Of a stretch of DNA of 64,000 nucleotides, positions 52,215-60,610 are shown piece after piece. Numbering within the stretch: the first letter of the stretch is position 1; the number at the start of each line of letters is the position of its first letter. This stretch comes from Paenibacillus glycanilyticus (GTDB taxonomy: Bacteria > Bacillota > Bacilli > Paenibacillales > Paenibacillaceae). Position numbers and translations under genes: made by a program. The stretch lies in assembly GCF_030161375.1 (NCBI RefSeq), contig NZ_BSSQ01000010.1:124001-188000 (forward strand). The letters run 5' to 3'. Below the pieces are notes generated by a model. That model worked only from the letters and a program-made list of their open reading frames with translations. It searched no databases and had not been told where the DNA came from.

Positions 52215-53929
52215 GACAGCAGGCCTCCTTTGCGCAGTTCTTCCTGCAGCGCCCGCAGCCTGCTGTTCCGACTTACAAACGCGGCGAGAAACTGCTCCCA
52301 CCGTTCCGCCTTCTTCAGGCGCGCGTATAGCTTGGCGAGACGTTTCAATAGCTTCGTCGCTGCTTTGTAGCCATCACGGTTCTTCTGCAAGACGTACCTT
52401 TCCACTGCTTGATGGTAGAAGGGCAGCAATAGTTCCGGCGCATCTTTCTCGACCGGCTTCAGCACGGTCACGCGGAACAACAGCGGTTCCTGGCCCATGC
52501 ACATCTGCAGGTCGATCCATCTGTCCCACCTGCCATGCGCCGCCAGTGCGTCCTCGTAAATGGCGCGGGAGAACGGCAACATCGCATGGAGCGTAGGCCA
52601 CATGACCGATTCTGCGTCCGGCAGATGCGTTACGACCGTCGCCCAATAGTCACCGTAAGGCGTTAGATCCTCTCCCCGAAAACCTGAGAGCAGCGGACCG
52701 ATCGCCGCGAGCCAGTCGCGCAGCCGTCCCCATTGCTCCGAGCGCTCGAGAACGCCGAGTAGCGGCGTGAGATGCTCCGGCTTCAGCATTAACTTGCCAC
52801 CGCTCTGGGCGAGCAGAGTCTGTGCTTCTTCATCGCGCGTCAGGTAGAGTAGGAGCAAGCATTGGGCAAGCGTCCATGGCAATCGTGATAGTGCTATGCC
52901 AAGTTCCGCTTCCGCTGTCTTCAGTTTGCGCAGCTCCTCCGCGTACAGTTGCGTATTTCCAGCCGAACTTGGACCGAGCCAATTCAACCACAACGAAGTA
53001 TAGAGCGCCGAGAAGCAGTCGAGCGTCTTATCTTCGGTCAACATTTTCTTCCTAAGGAAATCCGCCGTCTCCATCAGCCGTTCCCAATACGCCGAACTGT
53101 CGTCCGTAAGTGCCAGCTTATCCTCTAGCAAGCTTCGCGCCTGGCCGCGCACCCCTTCTACCGCAAGTCGTGTATGGTAGCCCATAAACAAGCTTGATTG
53201 GTGAGAATGAGACTGGGTAGGTTTAACCATCCGCTCTAGTACGAACAGTAGTGCATGGAGCGTGAACAACTGTTCGAGCGCCCAGGGCAGTTCGGGCCGC
53301 ATCGCGTGCAGATCGTCAAGCAAATCGCTGGCCTCCTGCGCCGTGCGAATATGCAAGTGTACGGGTAAGCAGCGCGCCTCGAACTGCTCGTGCCACTTGG
53401 CCACTGGAAGTTCAGTCAGTTCCACCTCCGTTAGGGTCGGCCGGACAGTCCGTAGAACTGCCGGTTTGGAAGCACCATTCGGACTTTCGTCACGGTTGTC
53501 CACTCGGGACGGCATTTCCGCGGATATTCCAGCGGTACTCGCGCGAGCAACGCCTTGTGCCCCTTTTGGCTTGTCCCCTGCGGACGCGCTCTTTAAGGTA
53601 CTACGCGCGTTGGCGAGAGCCTGGATCGGTCGACCGCACATCTCCGCATAACGCATCAAGGTGGCAGCCATGTGCGTACAGGCACGGTTAGCGGAGCAAC
53701 CGCATTCGCTCGCGGTGAGATCATCCAGAGCGACGGCGACGTCGTACATCCGGTTATCCTTGACGCGCGCGTCCACGTGTACGCCATCATCGCGGAGATT
53801 TAATTCCTCCACCCGTCCCTGTTTAACATATTGAAAACCTCTAATAATCGTCAGTTCGTCGAAGTACGTGGCAACGCCTTCTAGCAGAAGCCGCCACGCG
53901 CCGTCATCCAACATATATTCTATATCCAT
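52211..53929 (-). CDS. SWIM zinc-finger protein, YwqB-like
   Basis: 572 residues. The SWIM zinc site CxCxnCxH reads SECGCSANRACTHMAA at about residues 75-90, following a conserved start with TIIRGFQYVKQGRVEEL. The rest is helical and TPR-like (VFERMVK, RWEQFLAAFVSRNSRLRALQ). SWIM proteins bind DNA or protein and accompany SNF2 helicases in Bacillota. The stop overlaps the helicase start by four bases. GC-richer than flanking DNA. Confidence 0.82.
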   Translation of the reverse strand: MDIEYMLDDGAWRLLLEGVATYFDELTIIRGFQYVKQGRVEELNLRDDGVHVDARVKDNRMYDVAVALDDLTASECGCSANRACTHMAATLMRYAEMCGRPIQALANARSTLKSASAGDKPKGAQGVARASTAGISAEMPSRVDNRDESPNGASKPAVLRTVRPTLTEVELTELPVAKWHEQFEARCLPVHLHIRTAQEASDLLDDLHAMRPELPWALEQLFTLHALLFVLERMVKPTQSHSHQSSLFMGYHTRLAVEGVRGQARSLLEDKLALTDDSSAYWERLMETADFLRKKMLTEDKTLDCFSALYTSLWLNWLGPSSAGNTQLYAEELRKLKTAEAELGIALSRLPWTLAQCLLLLYLTRDEEAQTLLAQSGGKLMLKPEHLTPLLGVLERSEQWGRLRDWLAAIGPLLSGFRGEDLTPYGDYWATVVTHLPDAESVMWPTLHAMLPFSRAIYEDALAAHGRWDRWIDLQMCMGQEPLLFRVTVLKPVEKDAPELLLPFYHQAVERYVLQKNRDGYKAATKLLKRLAKLYARLKKAERWEQFLAAFVSRNSRLRALQEELRKGGLLS

Positions 53930-54107
53930 AGTCCGTTAACTCCCGGTTATCTCATCATGTATTCTGAAAACGTCGTTATCTATTATACCATCTCTTCCGA
54001 TCACGGGACGACCTGAACATCCCCTAAATATGCGGGTACCGGCTACAGAAATCATCAACAAACCAACATCCAGGGCAACAACCTGCTCCTGATTTATTTG
54101 AACGTCT

Positions 54108-54923
54108 CTAGTGAGCTAATGTTTGCTCCTCTCGGTCATCTATTGAGCATACCATTTTACTGAAGACATCTTCCCAGTCTAGGTGCAAATTCTCAATTAT
54201 ATGGGTTGGAAAATGTAGCGTATCAAGCAACTTCATTTCGATTCGCTTGCGGTTTTCCATAAATTTAATATTTTGTTCCGTAGCGAAGTGAGGCTTGGAA
54301 CGGATGGATGAAATCCAAACTTGCTGGTCGCGCACGCTAGGTTGGGTTAAATAGATAAAGATCGGATTCATAGCAGCAATTAGACCAGCGATTCCTTGAA
54401 TATGCTGAGCAATTTGGCTATCGGGGGTTTGATAGTGCCTTAGCAAATCATGAATTTGATGCTGAAAAAACACCGCTTCAAGTACATAAACGGTATCGGT
54501 AAGGTTGGCATGATCGGAGAAACGAGCCCAATGCCGTTGAATCAAATTTGTAAATTCTGACAACGTGGCTATAGGCGTATCCGTCCAACATAACTCACGG
54601 GATTTCAGCTCTTCATAGAGTCCACTTGGTTCACTGAACTCCTTGACTCCACGATAAGGTATTAGATAATTACTACCATCATTTATGGCTCGTACACTGA
54701 TCTCATTAGCTTTGTTCGGATAACGTTTCAAAAGTTCACCATATTCCTCTTCTCGAAAAAAAGCATGCCAGTTTAAACTCACCGGATGCCCTTCAGCGCC
54801 TTCATCATAAAAAAGAGACTTCTTGCCTTGTTGTATCAGGTAGTGATGCAGCCTTTCGGCAAGTGTTGATTTTCCAGTGCCGCATAAACCTTCAACCAAG
54901 ATTAATTTACAATCTTTTTGCAT
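54108..54923 (-). CDS. P-loop nucleotide kinase-like protein
   Basis: 271 residues, GGAGGAATTTC before ATG 54923. Walker A GLCGTGKST at 14-22 in a thymidylate-kinase-like N-terminus (KLILVEGLCGTGKSTLAERLHHYL); further YDEGAEGHPVSLN and the helical VYVLEAVFFQHQIHDLLRHY. It may phosphorylate a nucleotide or a small molecule; it is longer than standard nucleotide kinases. Separated from neighbours by hairpin elements on its upstream side. Confidence 0.72.
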   Translation of the reverse strand: MQKDCKLILVEGLCGTGKSTLAERLHHYLIQQGKKSLFYDEGAEGHPVSLNWHAFFREEEYGELLKRYPNKANEISVRAINDGSNYLIPYRGVKEFSEPSGLYEELKSRELCWTDTPIATLSEFTNLIQRHWARFSDHANLTDTVYVLEAVFFQHQIHDLLRHYQTPDSQIAQHIQGIAGLIAAMNPIFIYLTQPSVRDQQVWISSIRSKPHFATEQNIKFMENRKRIEMKLLDTLHFPTHIIENLHLDWEDVFSKMVCSIDDREEQTLAH

Positions 54924-54948
54924 GAAATTCCTCCTAATCGTTCAGTCC

Positions 54949-54999
54949 TACCCAATTGCCAATAAAAAAAGCAGTCGCACTTTTTAAGCCGGCTGCTAA
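54949..54999. repeat. Cassette-type hairpin element
   Basis: Leader CCCAATTGCCAATAAAAAAA then stem AGCAGTCG paired imperfectly with GCCGGCTGCT. The leader aligns well with that of the element at 58616 (CCCTTTCGTTCAATAAAAA). It lies between the small gene at 55032 and the P-loop kinase gene start. Confidence 0.6.
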
Positions 55000-55031
55000 G
55001 TCATGTTGGTAAAGGCTGCTGAACCTCAGCC

Positions 55032-55142
55032 TTACTTTTTTGGCTTTTCATTCTTACCTTTGAACGCCTTATCGTACAGATAGTAGACATAGATTGACAG
55101 AGCAATAGCTCCTGCAAACGACAAGATTTTAATAAAAACCAT
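55032..55142 (-). CDS. Very small one-helix membrane protein
   Basis: 36 residues from ATG 55142 with the strong ribosome site AAGGAG and good spacing. It begins MVFIKILSFAGAIALSIYVY and ends with the very basic DKAFKGKNEKPKK: one membrane helix plus a cytosolic tail. Longer readings of the frame lack a ribosome site. No family can be assigned at this size. Confidence 0.6.
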   Translation of the reverse strand: MVFIKILSFAGAIALSIYVYYLYDKAFKGKNEKPKK

Positions 55143-55238
55143 TTCTCTCCCATCTCCTTGTGCAAAATAAACTCGTTTAAAATTAATACATATAAGGTGT
55201 ACAAAAGTTGCACAGAGTCCATGATTATCTTGCAAATA

Positions 55239-55290
55239 AACTGTCCCAAACGTTAATGAAACGGCAGCTGACTTGAAGTCCAGCTTCCGT
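55239..55290. repeat. Cassette-type hairpin element
   Basis: Leader AAACTGTCCCAAACGTTAATGAA then an imperfect stem ACGGCAGCTGACTT/AAGTCCAGCTTCCGT with unpaired bases, a style reminiscent of recombination sites rather than a plain terminator. No T-run. It lies between the genes at 55305 and 55142. Confidence 0.6.
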
Positions 55291-55304
55291 ACTTTTGTAT
55301 AGAG

Positions 55305-55520
55305 CTAACGTTCTCCGCTGAATAGCAAAAACAAACCAACGATAACTAAGAATCCTCCCATAATGCGATTGACCCATACTGCGAATGAATTAGCTGGTTC
55401 AGATTCGAAAACCAATTTGCCTTCTTTTATACGAATCATAAATTGACTGACATACCATATTCTTCTTGGGAAAACAACGAAAAGAAGTCCCCAAAGAATA
55501 CAGATCATCTCGGCTATCAT
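55305..55520 (-). CDS. DUF6199-like small membrane protein
   Basis: 71 residues from ATG 55520 (GAGG six bases upstream); a GTG 55532 start is less likely. Two membrane helices (MIAEMICILWGLLFVVFP and IMGGFLVIVGLFLLF) with an acidic-basic loop containing FESEPANSFAVWV. It resembles the small DUF6199 membrane proteins as I recall them. Flanked on both sides by hairpin elements. Confidence 0.6.
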   Translation of the reverse strand: MIAEMICILWGLLFVVFPRRIWYVSQFMIRIKEGKLVFESEPANSFAVWVNRIMGGFLVIVGLFLLFSGER

Positions 55521-55600
55521 AAAGATCCTCACTTCATGTTCTAATTAATTACAGTCTATCACTTCGCCAAAGCAAGGTGTAAGAAAATGTTGAACTACAC

Positions 55601-55646
55601 ACCCTTTAGTTGAGAAAACGGCAGCTCATCGATTGTGAGCTGCCGT
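55601..55646. repeat. Cassette-type hairpin element
   Basis: Leader ACCCTTTAGTTGAGAAAA then a perfect stem CGGCAGCTCA/TGAGCTGCCG around CGATTG. Its first 30 bases match the element at 59031 almost base for base. It lies after the gene ending at 55805. Confidence 0.7.
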
Positions 55647-55804
55647 AATATCTTTATTGAGCTAAAATTCTATGCCTTTTGTATTGTTTAACCACGACCA
55701 CCAAAGAAGGGCATTGTCTGATAAGGGATCTATCCCTGATTTACTATCTTTAATAAAGGGAAGCAGCGTTAGTTTTTGAACTATCATTCCCAGACAGCTT
55801 AATA

Positions 55805-56071
55805 CTATTTTTGGTTTTTAAAATGGTACAAAATAATCAGAGTGAAGCTAATTAGAATTAAAGCAATTCCTATAATAAGAAAAGGAATAACCATTACATT
55901 GTCATCCAGTTGTATAGTTACAACATCTGTAGCAATAGAGCCATCATGAGTTGCAAAACCATTCTGAATTTCACCAAACATTATTTGTCTACTAAATCTT
56001 TCGATCGAGTACATTACTCCGCTACATAAAATGAATAAAGTACCTATTAAGAAAAATATTTTTGAGTTCAT
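55805..56071 (-). CDS. Two-helix membrane protein, unknown
   Basis: 88 residues, GGGGATAACGG before ATG. N-terminal helix about 4-21 and C-terminal helix about 60-82, with a polar middle (FGEIQNGFATHDGSIATDVV). No conserved catalytic residues. One of the single-gene units separated by hairpin elements. Confidence 0.6.
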   Translation of the reverse strand: MNSKIFFLIGTLFILCSGVMYSIERFSRQIMFGEIQNGFATHDGSIATDVVTIQLDDNVMVIPFLIIGIALILISFTLIILYHFKNQK

Positions 56072-56123
56072 CCGTTATCCCCCAAATAAAGAGTGCTATT
56101 GTTGAAGTATTTGAGATGAGAAT

Positions 56124-56184
56124 AAACTGTCCTGTCATTTACTTCAACAAAAGCTGCAGCGGATCCATGTTCTGCTGCAGCTTT
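56124..56184. repeat. Cassette-type hairpin element
   Basis: Leader AAACTGTCCTGTCATTTACTT then a strong stem AAAGCTGCAGC/GCTGCAGCTTT around GGATCCATGTTCT. It sits between the acetyltransferase stop at 56212 and the gene starting at 56071. Confidence 0.65.
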
Positions 56185-56211
56185 ATCATTTTAATTAATT
56201 GTATAATGTGC

Positions 56212-56625
56212 TTACTTAATTAACCTCATGTAATTGGTGGTTGCTGGAACTTTTTCAAACCCCCATTTTTCGTAGAAAACTACTTTATTATCTTCGCAAT
56301 ATAAATCAACTCGTTCGATACTCTTTATTAATGTACTGTTTACGACCGTTTGGAGAAGCAATCTTCCAAAACCTTTCCCTTGAAATCGTTCCATAACGAT
56401 AACGTCGTATATTGTTGCTCGGAATACGTAGTCAGTCACAACTCTCGTAAATCCTATTAGTTGATCTGATTCAGAATCACATAAACCAAATATATATGAG
56501 TTATCTATCATTGCTCGAACTTCATCAGAAGTTCTTGTCTTTGTCCATGACCTTTCACTGTATAAGTTCAATAAATCTTGAAAATGCTTTTCTGATAGCT
56601 GATTCACAATATATGTAGGATTCAT
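56212..56625 (-). CDS. GNAT family N-acetyltransferase
   Basis: 137 residues. GNAT motif A is MERFQGKGFGRLLLQTVVN, preceded by ATIYDVIVMER, with a final YEKWGFEKVPATTNYM. It is a compact single-domain acetyltransferase; some relatives acetylate amino groups of metabolites or drugs. Single-gene unit between hairpin element (56124-56184) and the gene at 57196. Confidence 0.85.
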   Translation of the reverse strand: MNPTYIVNQLSEKHFQDLLNLYSERSWTKTRTSDEVRAMIDNSYIFGLCDSESDQLIGFTRVVTDYVFRATIYDVIVMERFQGKGFGRLLLQTVVNSTLIKSIERVDLYCEDNKVVFYEKWGFEKVPATTNYMRLIK

Positions 56626-56716
56626 TTTGTTTACTTCCTTTTCAATATTTTATTTCAATCTGGATCAACTTCCATTTTTTTGTTTTCTTAACTACGTTCG
56701 CAGATGCTCTAATAGC

Positions 56717-57196
56717 CTAGCTTTTTACTTTTATGATTGTATCAAAAAATCCAGCTATTTTTGGATCATCAACCTTGTAGTAGGTTAGTTTGCCCTCCTT
56801 GAACAGATCGTTTCGTGTTACGTAGACCTCGGTTTTAGCATATTGAATGCGAATTTCTCGGTCATTCTTTAATTCAATAGCGATGCCAGCGCTAATTTGT
56901 GGGTCAACCCGGTCAATCGCCGTGACTGTGGTTCCTGAACTAGAGTTCAACCATTGAATCAACTGATTTACTTGTTGCTGCGATAAACTGATGTCCTCTT
57001 GCATGGCAGTAGCGCCTTCAGCCACCCATTTGCTCATATTGTAATCGACAATGTCACTTGAATTTATCGTCTCATACACCGGACTCTCTGCTTGAATTTC
57101 ATCTTTTGACTGCTGCTGTTTTTGATTGAGAAGAATGACAGCTACAATGACATTCGCGACAATCCCACTTATCAACCCTGCTTTTTTAAAGTTCAT
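56717..57196 (-). CDS. Membrane-anchored hypothetical protein
   Basis: Start at ATG 57196 (GAAGGGAGTGG upstream), 159 residues. N-terminal signal anchor MNFKKAGLISGIVANVIVAV, then an extracytoplasmic domain with QDDISL-like Q-rich stretches and a final strand FFDTIIKVKS. The sequence VDPQISAGIAIELKNDREI suggests a compact beta fold. Family not recognised. Confidence 0.65.
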   Translation of the reverse strand: MNFKKAGLISGIVANVIVAVILLNQKQQQSKDEIQAESPVYETINSSDIVDYNMSKWVAEGATAMQEDISLSQQQVNQLIQWLNSSSGTTVTAIDRVDPQISAGIAIELKNDREIRIQYAKTEVYVTRNDLFKEGKLTYYKVDDPKIAGFFDTIIKVKS

Positions 57197-57371
57197 TACA
57201 CCACTCCCTTCAAACAGTACATATGTGCTGATCACATCAATCCCTTTTATTTCCTTATGCTAAATGAGACGGGGCCAGTTCAAGGATTTAATGCAAGTTG
57301 GCTTATGATCTTCTTCATAAGAATTGTTGATATGACTGAATTGTTCCAGTTCCAACTCCAACCAGTAAAAG

Positions 57372-57602
57372 TCAGAGTCGCAATACGGTTACTAACTCAT
57401 CTCCCAAAGTCTCTCCGTTGTTACGAAAGCCGAAGCTTTCATAAAGCTTCTTGGCGGCCACATTATCAGACTTATAACAAATCCAGCAATATTGTGCAGA
57501 ACCAGCCGGAAAGGTGCGGATAAATTCCATGATTTTTTCCATGGCTTCCTTTCTAAGCCCCCGGTATTGGTAAATTTTCGGATAACGGTAATATGGTAAC
57601 AT
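57372..57602 (-). pseudogene. 5'-truncated GNAT acetyltransferase remnant
   Basis: Only the C-terminal half of an acetyltransferase is present: a corrupted motif A (KIYQYRGLRKEAMEKIMEF, where RYQGKGYGKEAM would be expected) followed by SDNVAAKKLYESFGFRNNGE. The acetyl-CoA loop is damaged and the N-terminal strands are absent. No ribosome site. It resembles diamine/spermine acetyltransferases. Dead gene or deletion scar. Confidence 0.6.
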
Positions 57603-57791
57603 GTAGCATGAATGAGGGTACAGAACAAATTTTATGTATTATTAAAGCCGTCTTGTACCATTCAACTCAAGCTATTCCTCAGAAATCTCTGCGTATTATC
57701 TAAACCCATTTTGATCCCGGATTAGGCACTCACCTAGCCTAGGTCGAATATCTTACTGGGGAAGTACATTTTATAAAATGAGGCGATACAC

Positions 57792-58571
57792 TTGGGATAT
57801 TTCGTTACTGTGGAACCGGGAGTAAAAGTATTTATAGAGGACATCAATCCGAAGGGAAATAAAACGATACTTTTTATTCATGGATGGCCGCTAAATCATA
57901 ATCAGTTCGAATATCAGTTCAATGTCCTACCTAAGCTCGGATATCGTTGTATCGGAATGGACTGGAGAGGATACGGCAATTCAGATAAACCATTCGACGG
58001 ATACAATTTCGATAGATTAGCCGATGATGTCCGCATGGTCATCGAGGCGTTGCAATTAAAAAACATAACACTGGCAGGACACTCTACCGGAGGTGCGATA
58101 TCAATTCGTTATATGGCTCGTTACAAAGGGTATGGGGTATCCAAACTCGTCCTGATCGACGCTGCCTCTCCATCTAGCGTTCCAAAAGAATTTACAAATA
58201 AAATCATCGAAGATACAAATCATGACCGACCGCAAATGCTGCAAGACCAGACGAGAAATTTTTTCTTTCAGTATGTTTCCGAACCGAAATCCGATTGGTT
58301 TGTTTCAATGGGATTGCAAGCGGCGAATTGGGCGACTTCTGCCATTATGGTCACACTTAGAGATGAAAATGTTTACAACGATCTCGGTCAGATCGATGTA
58401 CCCACATTAATTATTCACGGAATTCATGATAAAGTCGTTCCGTTTACCCAAGCTGAGGAAACCAATAAATTGATCAGAAATTCGAAGCTGGTTCCATTCC
58501 AATACAGCGGTCATTGCGCTTTTTTAGAGGAACGCGATAGATTCAACCAATTATTATCTTCTTTTGCATAA
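57792..58571 (+). CDS. Alpha/beta hydrolase
   Basis: 259 residues from TTG 57792 (AGGCG upstream). Classic fold: oxyanion motif LFIHGWPLN, RGYGNSD, nucleophile elbow LAGHSTGGAIS, acid in IHGIHDKVVPF, and His in YSGHCAFLEE. It resembles haloperoxidase/arylesterase-type hydrolases. It is one of few plus-strand genes in this part and converges on the DUF4190 gene across a hairpin. Confidence 0.87.
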   Translation: MGYFVTVEPGVKVFIEDINPKGNKTILFIHGWPLNHNQFEYQFNVLPKLGYRCIGMDWRGYGNSDKPFDGYNFDRLADDVRMVIEALQLKNITLAGHSTGGAISIRYMARYKGYGVSKLVLIDAASPSSVPKEFTNKIIEDTNHDRPQMLQDQTRNFFFQYVSEPKSDWFVSMGLQAANWATSAIMVTLRDENVYNDLGQIDVPTLIIHGIHDKVVPFTQAEETNKLIRNSKLVPFQYSGHCAFLEERDRFNQLLSSFA

Positions 58572-58615
58572 CGATTCGGATTAGCCGCACCATCATGCCC
58601 TATGATTGGGGAAAT

Positions 58616-58662
58616 CTGCCCTTTCGTTCAATAAAAAGCAGCCGAAATGCCGGCTGCTTTTT
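58616..58662. repeat. Cassette-type hairpin element, also a good terminator
   Basis: Leader CTGCCCTTTCGTTCAAT then AAAAAGCAGCCG - loop - CGGCTGCTTTTT. A- and T-runs on both sides make it a working bidirectional terminator; the CCCTTT-GTT leader adds the family signature. Confidence 0.75.
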
Positions 58663-58726
58663 GCTTTGGTTAAGCTATAGTCTCCAGTTAGGTTAATATA
58701 ATCCCTTTAGGCATTTAATCCACATT

Positions 58727-58987
58727 TTATGGACCAAAAGAAAAGGTAGAAATAACAAAAACAAACCATAGTATTACTAGTCCATACATCACGGTCCCAA
58801 TAATTCCGCACACCAAGCCTGCCGTAGCGAAACCATTACCTTGCTCTCCAGATACTTTAATTTCGTTCAATGCTTTTTTTGCAAATACAATTGCAATTAT
58901 ACCTAAAACAAAGCCTACACCTGTTACCAATAAGGACAAAATACCAAGTATTAAGGCTACAATTGATTTATTATTTGTCTTGCTCAA
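58727..58987 (-). CDS. DUF4190 membrane protein
   Basis: 86 residues from TTG 58987 after GAGGTGATT. Two membrane segments; the DUF4190 pattern IVALILGILSLL, then VLGIIAIVFAKKAL and GFATAGLVCGIIGTV is clear. The family is of unknown function and common in Bacillota. Confidence 0.85.
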   Translation of the reverse strand: MSKTNNKSIVALILGILSLLVTGVGFVLGIIAIVFAKKALNEIKVSGEQGNGFATAGLVCGIIGTVMYGLVILWFVFVISTFSFGP

Positions 58988-59030
58988 ATGAAATCACCTC
59001 ATAGACAATAGTACCACATATTGGAACTTC

Positions 59031-59079
59031 ACAGCCCTTTAGTTAAGCGAACGACAGCTCATCAACTTGCTTGTGCATC
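59031..59079. repeat. Cassette-type element with truncated hairpin
   Basis: ACAGCCCTTTAGTTAAGCGA followed by ACGACAGCTCATCAACTTG matches the first 30 bases of the element at 55601, but the second stem arm is replaced by the 3' end of the lipoprotein gene (stop at 59062-59064). It looks like a hybrid junction between an element and a gene end. Confidence 0.6.
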
Positions 59080-59496
59080 ATTTACTGATCCATCTGAATG
59101 TATTTCAAAATTCCAAATCTCATTATTATCACCCTTATAAAAATAAGAAAACATAATTGCTTTGTTATTAATTACATTGATGTAAAGCTGATATTCTATA
59201 TTCCCCTTCTTAATGTCTTCAAAAGCCACCTTTTGCAGATCTGGTTTATAAATAAAGTCATTTTTTACTTTGTCAAAAATCCATACAAAGCTACCGTCAC
59301 CAAATTCTCTAAAAGCTTCATGCCCAAATAATCGAGTGATTTCAGATTCCGTCATACCGACTTTTGCGTTTTTCAGTAGGAATTCTTTAGTAATTGTTGG
59401 ATTTTCACTATTAAGATTGTTCTCGGTGCAGCCACTAATAACAGTCTGGATAGTAATCAGTAGGATAAAAATGAAGAAGTATTTCTGATATTTCAT
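59062..59496 (-). CDS. Lipoprotein, unknown
   Basis: 144 residues. Lipobox: MKYQKYFFIFILLITIQTVISGC with Cys near 23. Mature part has a SmpA/OmlA-like start (LLKNAKVGMTESEITRLFG), a beta-rich middle and FEIHSDGSVND at the end. BLIP/SmpA-like folds occur in envelope proteins, which fits. The stop lies inside a hairpin element. Confidence 0.72.
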   Translation of the reverse strand: MKYQKYFFIFILLITIQTVISGCTENNLNSENPTITKEFLLKNAKVGMTESEITRLFGHEAFREFGDGSFVWIFDKVKNDFIYKPDLQKVAFEDIKKGNIEYQLYINVINNKAIMFSYFYKGDNNEIWNFEIHSDGSVNDAQAS

Positions 59497-59667
59497 AGAG
59501 CTCCCCTTTCTGATGAGAATAAAGAATTATGTACGTGGTTTTACATGAATGACAGGCTCGCTCTTAATTTAGGGATTGTTACCGGTAAATATATAGTGCC
59601 TACTCTCATTAACTTTGATGACATGTACAAGTCCCCTTCGACAGTTGATCCATCATCAGATGCCGCA

Positions 59668-60006
59668 CTATCGTTCCTTGTTAGTTGAATTCTTGCCGAC
59701 AACTGTTTTTTTATCCAAATCTATAAACACTATAAGGTTCCCCGAAGAATTAGTTTCAGTGTGATTAAAAGTCACGGAGTAGACTTCTTTCTTACTATAG
59801 TTTTTATTTATTACAGCATTTATCTCGTCATTCACGGTTACTTTATTTACAATAGAATCTTTGGGGCTTACAGGTATTAAATTAGCTTCTTCATCGGAGA
59901 GAGCACCATATGCTATCATTTCAATAGGGGTTTCATGCTTCGATTCAATTAAACCACAACTCGTCAAGGTTAATACTAAAAAAAGTACTAAAGTAATCTT
60001 TCTCAA
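59668..60006 (-). CDS. Lipoprotein, unknown
   Basis: Start at TTG 60006 with GGAGG seven bases upstream (the ATG at 60030 lacks a site); 112 residues. Signal MRKITLVLFLVLTLTSCG with lipobox Cys. Mature part DSIVNKVTVNDEINAVI and FIDLDKKTVVGKN suggests a small beta fold. Unknown family. Single-gene unit. Confidence 0.65.
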   Translation of the reverse strand: MRKITLVLFLVLTLTSCGLIESKHETPIEMIAYGALSDEEANLIPVSPKDSIVNKVTVNDEINAVINKNYSKKEVYSVTFNHTETNSSGNLIVFIDLDKKTVVGKNSTNKER

Positions 60007-60068
60007 ACTATCCCTCCAGTTAATTTCCATTTTTATTAATGACGCAAAAATTTCTGAAAAGTTACTTT

Positions 60069-60127
60069 AAACTGTCCGTTTAACTTAATAAAAAAGGAAC
60101 AGCTGCCGTTGTGGCGAAACTGCTCCT
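60069..60127. repeat. Cassette-type hairpin element
   Basis: Leader AAACTGTCCGTTTAACTTAAT then A7, GGAACAG, GCTGCC..GGCG and CTGCTCC, an imperfect stem with mismatches. Closest in bases to the element at 49097. Located after the zinc-ribbon gene stop at 60170. Confidence 0.65.
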
Positions 60128-60169
60128 AGTGTGTTCAATCAGTATTTCCCTTATTTACTACATTTCGGA

Positions 60170-60439
60170 CTAACGATACCAGAAAAACCATCCTGGACGT
60201 TGTTGTAAATCTAGAATGCTGATATCTAAATTGCAGCCAACACAATAAAAATAATACGTTCGTTGATATAAATCAGCACCATGGTAAGTTGATCCACCTA
60301 TTTTAAACTTATCTTTCTCCAATATTATATCATGATATTTTTTTATCAATTGTCCATTACATTGAGGACATACCTTCTTATAAAACAATAGTTTAATGAA
60401 TTCTTCAGGCGTATACGTTCGTCTTGTCACTTTAGGCAC
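60170..60439 (-). CDS. Small zinc-ribbon protein, unknown
   Basis: 89 residues. Two CxxC pairs: KKVCPQCNGQL and FYCVGCNLDI, about 38 residues apart, forming a zinc ribbon. Basic start MPKVTRRTYTPEEF and Trp-rich end PGWFFWYR. It could bind nucleic acid or protein; no family named. Confidence 0.65.
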   Translation of the reverse strand: MPKVTRRTYTPEEFIKLLFYKKVCPQCNGQLIKKYHDIILEKDKFKIGGSTYHGADLYQRTYYFYCVGCNLDISILDLQQRPGWFFWYR

Positions 60440-60610
60440 TTATTGCTTCCCCACTTTTTACATTAATAATCCTGTTATCATACTAACATAAGAGTGCTAA
60501 ACAAAAACGTATAACGCCGGCTGCTGTCGTGTTGGTGCACTTTCGTCTCTCAGTAGAGCTCAATGATTCTTAGATAAAACGACGACTACAGATAAATTTT
60601 GAATCTAAGA

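Noticed and set aside
60490-60560. Possible further hairpin element (GCCGGCTGC near 60515)
   Set aside because: The leader is not recognisable and no second stem arm is evident, so it was not counted.
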